Assembly (NCBI GenBank): GCA_004347695.1
Contig: SLTK01000009.1
Coordinates: 28,459 to 92,458, forward strand
Source of the DNA: Chloroflexota bacterium
GTDB lineage: Bacteria; Chloroflexota; Anaerolineae; Anaerolineales; Anaerolineaceae
Reading direction: 5' to 3'
DNA length: 64,000 bases
The notes under the pieces are model-generated. The model did not search any database, was not told the origin of the DNA, and was given only the letters and a program-made list of their open reading frames with translations. Made by a program: the position numbers and the translations under genes. This document shows positions 43,661-53,200 of this stretch, piece after piece (the first letter of the stretch is position 1; every line of letters starts with the position of its first letter).

Positions 43661-45088
43661 GTGTTGGTAGATCAAATCCAAAACGTCCTGTATAAAACGT
43701 CTGGGTTGGATCGACAATCCCGGCTGATTGTCGGTGTATCCGGTGGCGTGGACAGCCTGGCATTATTGCACCTGCTGCACAGCGCCGGGTGCAATGTGGT
43801 CGTGGCTCATTTTAATCACCATTTGCGCCAGGATGCTGAAGCGGACGCCCAGTTTGTGGCACAAATTGCCAGGGATCTGGGTTGCGCTTTCATTCGCGGC
43901 GATGGCGATGTGGCGCGAATGGCTGCGGCTGAGAAGCTGTCCATAGAAGCGGCTGCTCGTAAGGCGCGCTATCGGTTTCTGTTTGCAGAGGCAGAACGAC
44001 TGAAAGTGCAGGCGGTACTCACTGCGCACACTGCGGATGATCAGGTTGAAACGCTGTTAATGCACCTTATTCGTGGGACCGGGCTGAATGGATTGCGCGG
44101 GATGCAGCCGCGAACCGTCCTGCACTATTATTCGAGCAAAATACCATTGGTACGGCCGCTATTGGATACCTGGCGGGAGGAATTGGAAGCCTACTGCCGG
44201 GAAAAACAACTCCAACCGCGCGTGGATGTCACCAATGCAGACCCAACTTACTTGCGGAACCGCATCCGCCTGGAATTGATCCCGCTGCTGGCGGACTACA
44301 ATCCGCGCATCAAAGAACGCCTGATAGGGCTGGCAGCCAATGTCCGCGGTTCGCTGGATGTGCTCGAAGATGCGGTTTCCGAGAAATACAACCTGGCTCT
44401 GCTGGCGTCCGGAGAAGGATTTCGCAGTTTTAACCGCGCACAGCTTGTTGCCCATCCATCTGTCACCCAAATGGAAATCATCCGTCGAGCGGCGTTAGAA
44501 ATCCTTCCGAATAGCGAAGATATTGACCGGGCAGCGCTCGTCAGGGCGGCAGCTTTGCTCGACGGCTCAACCAGCGGTCTTCGGGCCAACCTGGCCGATG
44601 GCCTGGATGCGCAGGTTACAAGCGACCGGTTAACACTGTTTCTGGCCGGCAGTCTGATCAGCGAGCCCGAATGGCCGGTTTGCCCGGCGAACCAGACGCT
44701 GGAGTTGACCGTTCCCGGCGTCGTACAGTTCGAAAATGGCTGGGTAATCGAGTCACAGTGGCTGGAGGCTGGAACGGAATTGGAATTTGACAGCAACAGC
44801 GACCCCAATACAGCCATCCTGGACGCCTACAGTTTGACTTTGCCGCTGACCATCCGCCGGCGAGCTTCCGGCGACCGTTTCCAACCGCTTGGAGTGGAGG
44901 CGGGCAGTCAGACCGTCGGTGATTTTTTCACCAATGTAAAAATGCCCCGGGATGCAAGGGTCGGTTGGCCGTTGGTTTTCTCAGGAAGTCAGGTAATCTG
45001 GGTGCCCGGGTACCGCCTAGCGGAAGGTGCGAAAGTACATAAGTACAGCCGCAAACTTGTTCAGTTGCGGCTGTTGCAAAAATCTTGA
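43661..45088 (+). CDS. tilS: tRNA(Ile)-lysidine synthase
   Basis: A 475-residue ATP-dependent ligase that attaches lysine to C34 of the tRNA-Ile with anticodon CAU, allowing AUA decoding. The N-type PP-loop GVSGGVDSLALLHLL, AHFNHHLR, and LTAHTADDQVETLLMHLIRGTGLNGLRGM are diagnostic. The C-terminal domain with RRRASGDRFQPLG is also present. The start is GTG at 43661, 6 nt after TATAAT, implying a leaderless message. Confidence 0.95.
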   Translation: MLVDQIQNVLYKTSGLDRQSRLIVGVSGGVDSLALLHLLHSAGCNVVVAHFNHHLRQDAEADAQFVAQIARDLGCAFIRGDGDVARMAAAEKLSIEAAARKARYRFLFAEAERLKVQAVLTAHTADDQVETLLMHLIRGTGLNGLRGMQPRTVLHYYSSKIPLVRPLLDTWREELEAYCREKQLQPRVDVTNADPTYLRNRIRLELIPLLADYNPRIKERLIGLAANVRGSLDVLEDAVSEKYNLALLASGEGFRSFNRAQLVAHPSVTQMEIIRRAALEILPNSEDIDRAALVRAAALLDGSTSGLRANLADGLDAQVTSDRLTLFLAGSLISEPEWPVCPANQTLELTVPGVVQFENGWVIESQWLEAGTELEFDSNSDPNTAILDAYSLTLPLTIRRRASGDRFQPLGVEAGSQTVGDFFTNVKMPRDARVGWPLVFSGSQVIWVPGYRLAEGAKVHKYSRKLVQLRLLQKS

Positions 45089-45099
45089 AAAGGCTTTGA

Positions 45100-46002
45100 T
45101 CAGCTTTGCTGAGCAGAAAGCTGGCGCAGTTTCATGCTAATCTCGCGCCACTGAATTTTCGAAATTCCTAATTTTTGACGAATTTGTTCATGTTCCAGGT
45201 CGGATTGCCAGTCCCGTAACACACTGGTCCAGCGGCACATGTCAAACGAGAGGTGTTTATCGATGCCGGCTTCTTCGCCCAGGTCCTCTAACAGATATTC
45301 GAGCCGGCGCGGCGACCATGGGAACACCACATCCTTTGGCTGGTACTGGGTCAGGTATTCCTGGTAGCTTTCCACCCATTCGGCAGGCAGATCAATTTTG
45401 CGTTCTTTATAGCGACTGCTCGGACTTGCATAGCGCACGAAGAGGATTGGGCCTCCCGGCGCCTGCAGGTCGATATGATTGATATTTATTGCCAAGCATT
45501 CGCCTTTTTTAATTCCGGTCGATAACAGTAATTTCAACAAAGTGTATGGACGGGCGTCCGGCTTTTTGGCCTGGCGATATTTCTCGGCTGCCTGGATTAC
45601 TTTTTCCTGCTCGCTGTGGGTCAGCACTGTTGGCAGGGGGCTGATAACGGATTGCTGCACAACCTTTTCAGCCGGATCCACCATGATCCGCCCGCTCTTA
45701 TGCAGCCAGCGAAAAAAGGCTTTGATGGATGTGATACGGCGCGCCAGACTTTTGGGACTGCAGGGGATGCCGCGCCCGGTTTGCAGCCAGGTTAGAAAAT
45801 TGTTAAGGTCTTTGGTGGTTACTGTCCCGACAGTTTTATCCGGAGGAAGGAACTTTGCCAGCAATTGTAAATCGCCAAGGAATGCCTTAACCGTGTAGGG
45901 TGACTTCCCCTGGTCCAGCAGGAACAACTCCCATGACCCGATGGTCGGCAAGAGCGGCGTTTGAGAGGTGATGTGAAGGTCGGGAGTAATTTCCTTTGGC
46001 AT
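45100..46002 (-). CDS. Tyrosine-recombinase-like protein lacking catalytic residues
   Basis: A 300-residue protein with the XerC/D layout. An N-terminal SAM-like core-binding domain (about 20-115: WELFLLDQGKSPYTVKAFLGDL and AFFRWLHKSGRIMVDP) is followed by a catalytic-fold domain (about 125-300). Key active-site residues are changed: the Arg of TGLR is Lys in STGIKKGE (165), the HxxR box reads DMCR (254-257, Arg kept, His lost), and no nucleophilic Tyr or second His is found in the last 40 residues. It probably binds DNA without cutting. Promoter at 46049-46077 carries a 34-bp palindrome. Not evidently part of a mobile element. Confidence 0.75.
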   Translation of the reverse strand: MPKEITPDLHITSQTPLLPTIGSWELFLLDQGKSPYTVKAFLGDLQLLAKFLPPDKTVGTVTTKDLNNFLTWLQTGRGIPCSPKSLARRITSIKAFFRWLHKSGRIMVDPAEKVVQQSVISPLPTVLTHSEQEKVIQAAEKYRQAKKPDARPYTLLKLLLSTGIKKGECLAININHIDLQAPGGPILFVRYASPSSRYKERKIDLPAEWVESYQEYLTQYQPKDVVFPWSPRRLEYLLEDLGEEAGIDKHLSFDMCRWTSVLRDWQSDLEHEQIRQKLGISKIQWREISMKLRQLSAQQS

Positions 46003-46048
46003 GGCAGCTCCGCGAAGGTCAATTTGCGTATAGCTTTATTATTTTATC

Positions 46049-46077
46049 AGTTTACAACACATTTCCACGAAAGTCAA
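46049..46077 (-). promoter_or_regulatory. Promoter of the recombinase-like gene
   Basis: On the minus strand TTGACT (46072-46077), 17-bp spacer and TAAACT (46049-46054), giving a leader of about 40 nt. The palindrome at 46060-46093 covers the -35 box and most of the spacer. Confidence 0.7.
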
Positions 46078-46093
46078 ACTTTTCGTGGAAATG
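46060..46093. promoter_or_regulatory. Perfect 34-bp palindrome, 13-8-13, operator or recombination-like site
   Basis: CATTTCCACGAAA (46060-46072) and TTTCGTGGAAATG (46081-46093) are exact inverted arms of 13 bp flanking an 8-bp asymmetric spacer (GTCAAACT). This is the arm-spacer-arm arrangement of tyrosine-recombinase core sites such as loxP. It overlaps the -35 element of the adjacent recombinase-like gene, so occupancy should block transcription. It is not a terminator: no T-run follows on either strand. Confidence 0.75.
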
Positions 46094-46123
46094 GCAGGCT
46101 TTTTGGAGCGATTCTAAGAATTA

Positions 46124-47152
46124 CTACTCTACATTCAACGCTTCGAAGAGCAGTGGTTCGATCAGGTCGGGGTTAGGAAGTAATACTTGCGCTCCCTCGG
46201 GGGTTTGCCAGGCCCAGACTTCACGGGGACCAATGGCATATTGTTTTATCTTATCCGTATTCGAGAGAATATCTGGAGCAAACCGCGCCAGGCTAACGGC
46301 GACGTCCAGCGACAGATTGGTTTCTACATTATTCCGGAAGGCGTTATACAACTCCGGAGCGCGGGCGACGGCGTTCAGATTCATCAGCTTGAAGAAGGTT
46401 GCTTTCATTACCTCCTGGGCGCGGCGGGTACGGTCGAAATCACTGGTACTGTAGCGTGAGCGGACATACCATAGGGCAGTGGCGCCATCCATGTCCAGTC
46501 GCCCCGGTCCTATGGTGCAATACCCCTCTTCATCGGCGATCGGGAGCGAACAGGTATCGGACAGCTGGCTTCCGGCGTACACCGTTATTCCACCCAGGCT
46601 GTCAATGATGCTCACAAAACCCTGAAAATTGGTCAACAGATAATAATCGGGCGTGAAACCGAAGTTGTACTGGAACATTTCCTGCGTGAGGTCAAAGCCG
46701 CCATAAGCCATGGCGGTATTGATGCGTTCCTGTTTGAGTCCCGGAAGCGTGACGAAAAGGTCGCGCGGGAATGAAACCACGCTTGTGGCGCCGGTTTTCT
46801 TATTAATCGATACCAGCATCATGACATCGGTGCGAAACCCGGAATTTGGACGCCAATCCGAGCCGAGAAGCAGGATTTTGACCACATCTTTAGATAGAGC
46901 CAGAGTTGGACGGACAGTGGGCGTCGCTGTGGGCGTAATCGTTGGTTCTGTAGTGGGTTGGTCCACCCCGGTTTGGACCGGGGCATCGGATGGTAAAAAG
47001 GGGGTTGGTGTCGCTGTGGCGTTGGGATCAGGGGTTACCAACAATCGGGAAATGGCCTGGGGCGATTGCTGCTTTCCAAGTTCGATGGCTGGCAAATTGC
47101 ACGCCGTAGCGGTTAATCCAAAAATTACGAAGATTGCGAATAGTTTTTTCAT
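46124..47152 (-). CDS. LytR-CpsA-Psr family wall-polymer ligase (lipoprotein)
   Basis: A 342-residue LCP protein. A lipoprotein signal precedes the lipobox TATAC (MKKLFAIFVIFGLTATAC), followed by a Pro/Thr-rich linker (about 25-85). The LCP domain has LLLGSDWRPNSGFRTDVMML, SVVSFPRDLFVTLPG, ERINTAMAYGGF and WYVRSRYSTSDFDRTRRAQEV, including the conserved Arg and Asp that bind polyprenyl phosphate. LCP enzymes attach glycopolymers to peptidoglycan. The ATG at 47152 is chosen over the upstream TTG because it begins the signal peptide. Confidence 0.9.
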   Translation of the reverse strand: MKKLFAIFVIFGLTATACNLPAIELGKQQSPQAISRLLVTPDPNATATPTPFLPSDAPVQTGVDQPTTEPTITPTATPTVRPTLALSKDVVKILLLGSDWRPNSGFRTDVMMLVSINKKTGATSVVSFPRDLFVTLPGLKQERINTAMAYGGFDLTQEMFQYNFGFTPDYYLLTNFQGFVSIIDSLGGITVYAGSQLSDTCSLPIADEEGYCTIGPGRLDMDGATALWYVRSRYSTSDFDRTRRAQEVMKATFFKLMNLNAVARAPELYNAFRNNVETNLSLDVAVSLARFAPDILSNTDKIKQYAIGPREVWAWQTPEGAQVLLPNPDLIEPLLFEALNVE

Positions 47153-47188
47153 AAGCGGATAAGGTCTCAATTCTAAGCTATGGTTGAA

Positions 47189-47521
47189 TTAATTGAAAGC
47201 ATTTGTCAATGGATGGTTGGGCTTGTTGAATGTGTCAGAGTGGAGTTGGAAGGATAAAAGGCACGGCTTTCGCAACGGCACTGACAGGAACCACATTCGA
47301 GATAAGACAGTTTTCGACCATGATTTGTTCCAGCGAACTGCCATGAGTTTTTGCCAATGCGTGTGCAAATCATCGCTACTGTTGACCGCACCCTGAGAGA
47401 TGCGGGCTGACTGCCGGGCCGGAGTGGATAATAATAACAGGCCGGAAGTACTCGCATGCAGCGCTCCGGTTGTCAAAGCGCCAATCGCTCCGGGAACTCC
47501 ACTGTGAAATGATTTCATCAC
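47189..47521 (-). CDS. Doubtful hypothetical ORF (110 codons)
   Basis: A 110-codon frame starting ATGATGAAATCATTTC, overlapping the kinase-like stop codon by 4 nt. Codon use is not obviously abnormal, but the product (VPGAIGALTTGALHAST at the start, then SFQLHSDTFNKPN) has no recognisable domain, signal or repeat. It otherwise fills the 47153-47517 gap, in which I see no other gene. The gap may equally be non-coding. Confidence 0.3.
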   Translation of the reverse strand: MMKSFHSGVPGAIGALTTGALHASTSGLLLLSTPARQSARISQGAVNSSDDLHTHWQKLMAVRWNKSWSKTVLSRMWFLSVPLRKPCLLSFQLHSDTFNKPNHPLTNAFN

Positions 47522-49386
47522 CTGTGCATAAAACCCGAAACGGGTAGATCCTCAATGGGCAGAAGGATACTAATGGTCGATTTTCCCTGCTGGGTGGATT
47601 CCACCCAAATACGGCCATGCTGTGCTTCCACCAACGTTCGCGTTATCACCAGGCCAATGCCGCGGTCATCAATACCAGGAATGGACGGGTGAAGCGCACG
47701 ATATTCTTTATCGAAGACCTTTTCTACCTCGGTCTCCGGAATACCACCTCCTTCATCGGTTACCTGGATAACCAGATAAGAACTATCTTTTCCGCCTTCC
47801 ATTAATTGAACGTTCAGAGAGATGGCGCCGTTGGCAGGAGTCACCGTGGCGGCGTTTTGTAACAGGTATGTCACAATCTGTTGGAGTGCGTCCGGGTTGG
47901 CAATTATCCTGGGTAGGGAAGCCGGAATCGCCAGGTGCAAATCCACCTTCTTTTGGTCGAGGGTAAGGGAAATGCCGCTAACCGCCCGATCAATAACCGG
48001 GTTTGCTGCTACCAGGCCGGTTACCAGTTCCACCGGGCCAGGAGTTTGTTCGCCAGTTTGCACAAGATCTTCAGTCAGGGATTTGATCTCGCTGGTCGAC
48101 TTGCGAACGTGAAATATGAGATCTTGCGACTTCGTGCCCTCACCTGCTGCAACCTCGCTGGATAACAGGTCCGATGAAAGCTGTCCAGGAGTGGCTCTGT
48201 GCTGTTGCAAGTTCATGATGGTAATATTGGCTTCGGCCAATGCATTCTGCAGGTGGGCTAATTCTTCCAATGCGGCATGTAATTCTTGCTCCAGATAATT
48301 TGTCTCATCCTGGACGTTCGAATATGTTTGATCGCTGGCAAATTGATGCAGCGCTGCGTTCTCCGCTTCCAAAGCAGCGATATGTTTTTCGGCTTCCTGC
48401 TGTACAGCCAGGATCGATTCCAGGTTGTTTTCTGCCCTGGTGGAATCTCGTTCTGCCCGGATCACATCCATTTCTTCGAGCACTAACCGCAGTTCCTGGC
48501 GCGCATCGGACAATTCCTGCTGGTTTTTGGCCAATAAAGCATACAGGCCTTCCAGATCTTCTGTTTTCTCCGAGGAAAGCTCAACGTTCGTCTGGGAAGA
48601 ACGGTCTCGTTGCCGATCAGGGCTGCCGGGGATGTCACCGGGCGAAGCATCTTTTTGTGCCAGCGTGGGAGTAGTTTTGCGAGGCTTTTCAGCCAGTTTG
48701 TTTCGGCCGGGCCTGAGCGCCCAGGCCAAACCCGGCAGCAAGGGGAACACGCAGAGTAAAGCCAATCGGACAGCGGCGGGGTAATCGCTCTGCGTATAAG
48801 GCATGATGACATGGACTATACCGCCAACAAAAACGATTGCGAAAAAGCCAAAGCCGATTCTCCATCTCTCGGGGCGAAAATAGGCAAGTAGGATGGCGCA
48901 GGAGACTGCGAGAAGCAGCAGAAACACCACCCAGGTAAGGTCAAGGGGGGAGCCATTAAAACTGGCGTATTCTCCTGCTATTGGGCCCCAGTCAACCAGG
49001 GCGTAAACGAAAAACAGGAAGGCGAACAGGGTCAACAAACCCACTGTGGTATCGGACGAACGCGTCGCATAGGCGCCTAAAACCATCCAACCGATCCAAA
49101 TCAGCGAGACAGCAATCAATGCCCGGTCAAGCAGCGGAAGAACGAGCTGCAGATCGATAATGTCTTGCCAGCCAAGCGCGCTAACCACAAATTGAAATAC
49201 CTGGCCGGCGATGATGACCAAGAATCCGATTTTCATCCGGAATGCGGCCGGCCGATTCTGGGGCGATTCCATGAGAAAAACGGTCTGCAACCCGGCTATG
49301 GCCGCAAAAACAATGACCAGGTGGTAAATCAAATTCCCCGGCGGTTCGACCAGCACTTCGAAAATCTGCGAAAGCAGCGACTCCAT
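47518..49386 (-). CDS. Membrane sensor protein with histidine-kinase-type ATPase domain
   Basis: A 622-residue protein. The N-terminal region (about 15-235) holds about seven membrane helices. A long coiled coil follows (about 275-390: LLAKNQQELSDARQELRLVLEEMD). The C-terminal GHKL ATPase has the N box LQQIVTYLLQNAATVTPANG, the G1 box TDEGGGIPE and the G2 box DDRGIGLVITRTLV. The canonical HisKA motif HE(L/M)R is not clear; only FHVRKSTSEIKSL is at the expected position. It could be a divergent kinase. No partner response regulator adjoins it. Start is ATG at 49386; a TTG two codons upstream is possible. Confidence 0.82.
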   Translation of the reverse strand: MESLLSQIFEVLVEPPGNLIYHLVIVFAAIAGLQTVFLMESPQNRPAAFRMKIGFLVIIAGQVFQFVVSALGWQDIIDLQLVLPLLDRALIAVSLIWIGWMVLGAYATRSSDTTVGLLTLFAFLFFVYALVDWGPIAGEYASFNGSPLDLTWVVFLLLLAVSCAILLAYFRPERWRIGFGFFAIVFVGGIVHVIMPYTQSDYPAAVRLALLCVFPLLPGLAWALRPGRNKLAEKPRKTTPTLAQKDASPGDIPGSPDRQRDRSSQTNVELSSEKTEDLEGLYALLAKNQQELSDARQELRLVLEEMDVIRAERDSTRAENNLESILAVQQEAEKHIAALEAENAALHQFASDQTYSNVQDETNYLEQELHAALEELAHLQNALAEANITIMNLQQHRATPGQLSSDLLSSEVAAGEGTKSQDLIFHVRKSTSEIKSLTEDLVQTGEQTPGPVELVTGLVAANPVIDRAVSGISLTLDQKKVDLHLAIPASLPRIIANPDALQQIVTYLLQNAATVTPANGAISLNVQLMEGGKDSSYLVIQVTDEGGGIPETEVEKVFDKEYRALHPSIPGIDDRGIGLVITRTLVEAQHGRIWVESTQQGKSTISILLPIEDLPVSGFMHR

Positions 49387-49579
49387 TATCAAACTACCCC
49401 ATATTGGATTATAGCATGCGTACCTGAAAGCGGGCGGGTACTGCGGGTAGTCAAACCAGACGACTGCAAACAGACATTTAATCTTTGGTAAAAGGGGACA
49501 TTCCTACTTTGGGCTTACAGAAAGGTGCAAAAGGTTGACAAATCGTTAATATCCGATAAAATACTGATCGTTGTATGAC

Positions 49580-49664
<85 letters not shown>

Positions 49665-49669
49665 CTCCA

Positions 49670-49696
49670 ATCCCGCATAAAGCGGGATTTTGGTTT
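49670..49696 (+). terminator. Terminator after tRNA-Leu
   Basis: ATCCCGC (49670-49676) and GCGGGAT (49682-49688) with a five-base loop, followed by TTTGGTTT. Confidence 0.75.
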
Positions 49697-49711
49697 AAGC
49701 CAGAATATTCC

Positions 49712-49740
49712 TTGTCTGGCATGAAATTTTGCTGTAAGAT
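49712..49740 (+). promoter_or_regulatory. Leaderless promoter of the FtsB-like gene
   Basis: TTGTCT (49712-49717), a 17-bp spacer and TAAGAT (49735-49740), followed by 6 nt and the ATG at 49747. The geometry puts the transcription start at the start codon. Confidence 0.6.
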
Positions 49741-49746
49741 TGGGCT

Positions 49747-50121
49747 ATGAAGAATTTCCAAATCAAATGGAAACAATTGGCTGTGCTGGGAGCTTTTGTG
49801 GTGTTGTTTTTTCTGCTCATGGATTTTAACAGCAGAATTAACGAGCTAAACCGCCTGAACACAGAGCTCGCGAAAATGGAGACCCAGGTAGCTGCCAATA
49901 AGGCCACCGAAAGCGGGCTGCAGGAGCAAATCCAATATGCTACCTCCGACGCGGCAGTCAATGAATATGCCCGCAACAACGGCCTGGTCCGGGAAGGCGA
50001 AAAATTGATCGTCCCACTCGGCAACAGCACTCCTGTTCCACAGCTAAATCATGAAACCACACCAACCCCAGTGAAAATTTCAAACCATCAAATCTGGTGG
50101 GCTTTGTTCTTCGGCGATTAA
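49747..50121 (+). CDS. FtsB/DivIC-like septum-formation initiator
   Basis: A 124-residue bitopic membrane protein: short cytoplasmic head, one helix (LAVLGAFVVLFFLLMDF, about residues 11-27), then a coiled coil (INELNRLNTELAKMETQVA) and a C-terminal region (AVNEYARNNGLVREGEKLIV) typical of FtsB/DivIC. These proteins act in the divisome to promote septum assembly. A Pro/Thr-rich tail is present. Transcribed from the leaderless promoter at 49712 and ended by a hairpin at 50147. Confidence 0.85.
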   Translation: MKNFQIKWKQLAVLGAFVVLFFLLMDFNSRINELNRLNTELAKMETQVAANKATESGLQEQIQYATSDAAVNEYARNNGLVREGEKLIVPLGNSTPVPQLNHETTPTPVKISNHQIWWALFFGD

Positions 50122-50146
50122 GGACCAGGCGGCTTGCAGGTTAAAT

Positions 50147-50175
50147 CTCCCGCGGGACGCGGGAGTTTGTATTTT
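50147..50175 (+). terminator. Terminator of the FtsB-like gene
   Basis: CTCCCGC (50147-50153) and GCGGGAG (50159-50165) with loop GGGAC, followed by TTTGTATTTT. Confidence 0.75.
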
Positions 50176-50219
50176 AAGCTGGGTAGCCTGTGCCAGATTT
50201 ATGCCGAGACGATTTGCGG

Positions 50220-53200
50220 TCAAATCTGATTTTCTGCTTGCAAGCGGTTGATCACCACCAGAGTCAAATCATCGCTGGCTGGCGTTCCCTGTCGGAAATC
50301 CCGGATGGCCTGATTGAGATGCTGGATGGTTTCATGCGCCGAGCCTACCGGGGTGCTGGAAAGTGCTTCCGCCAGTCGTTTTTCGCCAAAAATCTCGCCC
50401 GAAGGGGAAAAACTCTCAGTCACGCCGTCGGTGTATAAGATCAATTGGTCACCGGGACAAATTTCAATCGTGTGTTCCTGAATTTTACTGTTCGCCATCA
50501 CTCCCAAAGCCATACCGCCCTTTAGCAAGGGTTCGCTATGACGCGTGTTGCTATGCATGACCAACGGCAAATTGTGACCGGCATTGGCGTAGGTCAGGGC
50601 GCCTTCCCGCAGGTCGAGCACCGCATACACAGCGGTGACGAACAGCCCATCTTGCGAGTCGACTACCAACAGGCGGTTGACTCGCTCCAGGACTTTTGCC
50701 GGGGAAGCAATTTCACGCACGAAGGCCCTGATCAATGTGCGGGCGACGGTCATATACAGGGCTGCCGGCATGCCTTTGTCCGAAACATCCGCAATCACGA
50801 TCCCCAACTTACCCGAGCCGAGTTTGAAAATATCGTAAAAATCCCCACCAACCTCGCGGGCAGTTTGCCAGACGATGTCCAGATCCCAGCCCTTTAAGTC
50901 GGGAAGACGCGAAGGCAAAAAAGTGCGTTGTATCTGGCGCGCCAACTGAATTTCTTTTTCCAGCCGTTCTCGTTCGACCATCTCACGGTTAAGCTGGTCA
51001 TTTTGGATGGTCAGGGAAACCTGCTGGGCGATTCCATTGATGATTTCATGGCGGCGCTCATGGAAAGAGGGGGGAACATTAGCTTCGGCGGTTAACATGA
51101 CGCCAAACACCTCCCCTTTCACCGAGAGCGGCACGGCAAGCACCCAATTGGACCCGGGGACATATTGGTCGTTCAATTCGTCGCCGGGAATCAGGTGGGT
51201 CAATTTATCCCAATTTTCGATTGGCATATCCGGGTCATCTACCTTGCTTGCCAGAAATTCGTCTTTCTCCCTGACCGCATCCAGTAAAGGGAACTGGCCC
51301 AGACTGTACTGCCTGCCTTCCAGATAACGGTCTTCACGGCCTTTGTTATTGAATGTCTTGGCAATCTGAAATCCCTGGTCTTCGGGTTGCCACAGATAAA
51401 TTGCGCAGGCATCGATGCCTACTAGAATCGGCATCAAATGGACAATGGTGTCCAGAATATCTTCGAGGGTATTCTGGCTGACAACCGCCTGGGCGACTTG
51501 CAGCAGCACTGCCGTTACATAAGCCTCTTCCTGGCGGGCCTCCAACAATGCTAGGTTTTCGATAGCCACTGCTGTTTGCTGGGCAATGCCCAGCAAAAGG
51601 GAGAGGGTTTGCTGGTCGAAGGCAGGGTTGCCGCTGGCACCATTTTCACTTTGATGCCCAACCAGGAAAGCCCCCAGAAGTTTTCCGCGCGAAAGCAAAG
51701 GCAATATCACCACTGTACTGCCGGCTTTTGGGAGCACCAGACTTTCCAGGTTTAACTCGTGAACGGGGTCTTCAATGAACACTGGCAAGCGCGTTGAAAT
51801 CATTTGTTCCACAACCGGAATATCTACCCCTAAAGCCCAATTTTCGAGGGCGGGAGTTTCCAGTCCATATTGCGATTTCATAAAGAATGAAAGCAAATTC
51901 TCGTCCCAGGTGAAAAAGGCACATTTTTTTATGCCAATGAGCAAGGGCGTCAGCCGCGCCATGGTTTGCAGGAGTTCATCCATGCTCAGGCTATTCTGCG
52001 CCGCTTCAGCCACTTTGAACAATATGGTCGATATCCAGGCCTGCTCCTGGGCAGAAGTAAACAAACGCGCGTTCTGAATCGCCACTGCTGCATTGTTGGC
52101 AAAAGTCATCGATATCAGACCGGCTTCCTCGCCATAACAGCCCGCATCCGGGTGCGCCAGGATGAGGACGCCGAGCGGTTCATCACCCGCCCGCAAAGGC
52201 GCAGAGATGGATGAGTAATCGCTTTCATAATCCATGGCTCTGCCCATTGGCCCGACAGGGTCCTGTGGGCTGCGGATGAAGGGGGCTTCCAAATCCATGA
52301 TATCGGATAACAGGCTGCTGACCGTGCTGTCTTCTTCCATCAACGCCAGCAGGCGGCTGGCATCGGCGCCTCGGGTAGCTGCCAGGCGCAAATTGTGCTG
52401 ACCATTATTGCCTTTGGTGCGATCTTCCTCCAGGAGCCAGATGGCAGCGGCTTTGCCAGGCAGGTTGCGGTCCAGTTGGGTAAGGATGCGGTCAAGCAGG
52501 TCATCCAGCGCCACATTTGCCGATACCAGACCCGCGATTTCCCGGAATGAGTCAGCAACCTGCCGTCGCCAGATTTCAGAATTATAGAGGCGCGCGTTGC
52601 GTATAGCAATCGCAATCGAAGCGCTCATGGCTTCAAGCAGCGGGATATCGTTCACTTCAAAACCATTTACGCGTTCGGATTGCAAGTCGAGCACGCCCAG
52701 CACCTCACCGGCATATTCCAGCGGGATGACCAGTTCCGCGCAAGTTGTTTCCGGTCGCAGAAAGGCGGGGCGGTAAAGCGGTTCGGTAGAAACATCATTT
52801 GCCAGACGGGTCTTTCCTTCTCGTGCCACCCACGGAATGATGCCATTTGGGTCGTCGAGATTGAAGGTTACCTGCAAATCCTCAAAGGACTGGCTGCGAT
52901 CGCCGGCGCCTGCCTCGTAAATGATCTTGCGGCGGCCGGGATTGATGGAATAGATATGGATATACTCGTAATCGAAATGTTTGCGGATGGATTTGACCAC
53001 CACGTCCAGTAGCTCATTAAAATCAAGTGTGGAGGTGACCGCGTGGCTGATCTCAAGGACGGCTGAAATTTGCGCCGCCCGTTTGCCGAGGTGGGTGTAT
53101 AAATGAGCGCCCTCGATTGCCAGGGCAATATTGTCCGCCAGTGTGCGCAAGACGCTCAGGTCAAATTCATGGATGGCGCGGGCTTCGTCGTTTTGTACAT

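Noticed and set aside
46060..46093. Terminator for the LCP gene
   Set aside because: No U-run follows the stem on either strand, and the palindrome covers a promoter -35 box.
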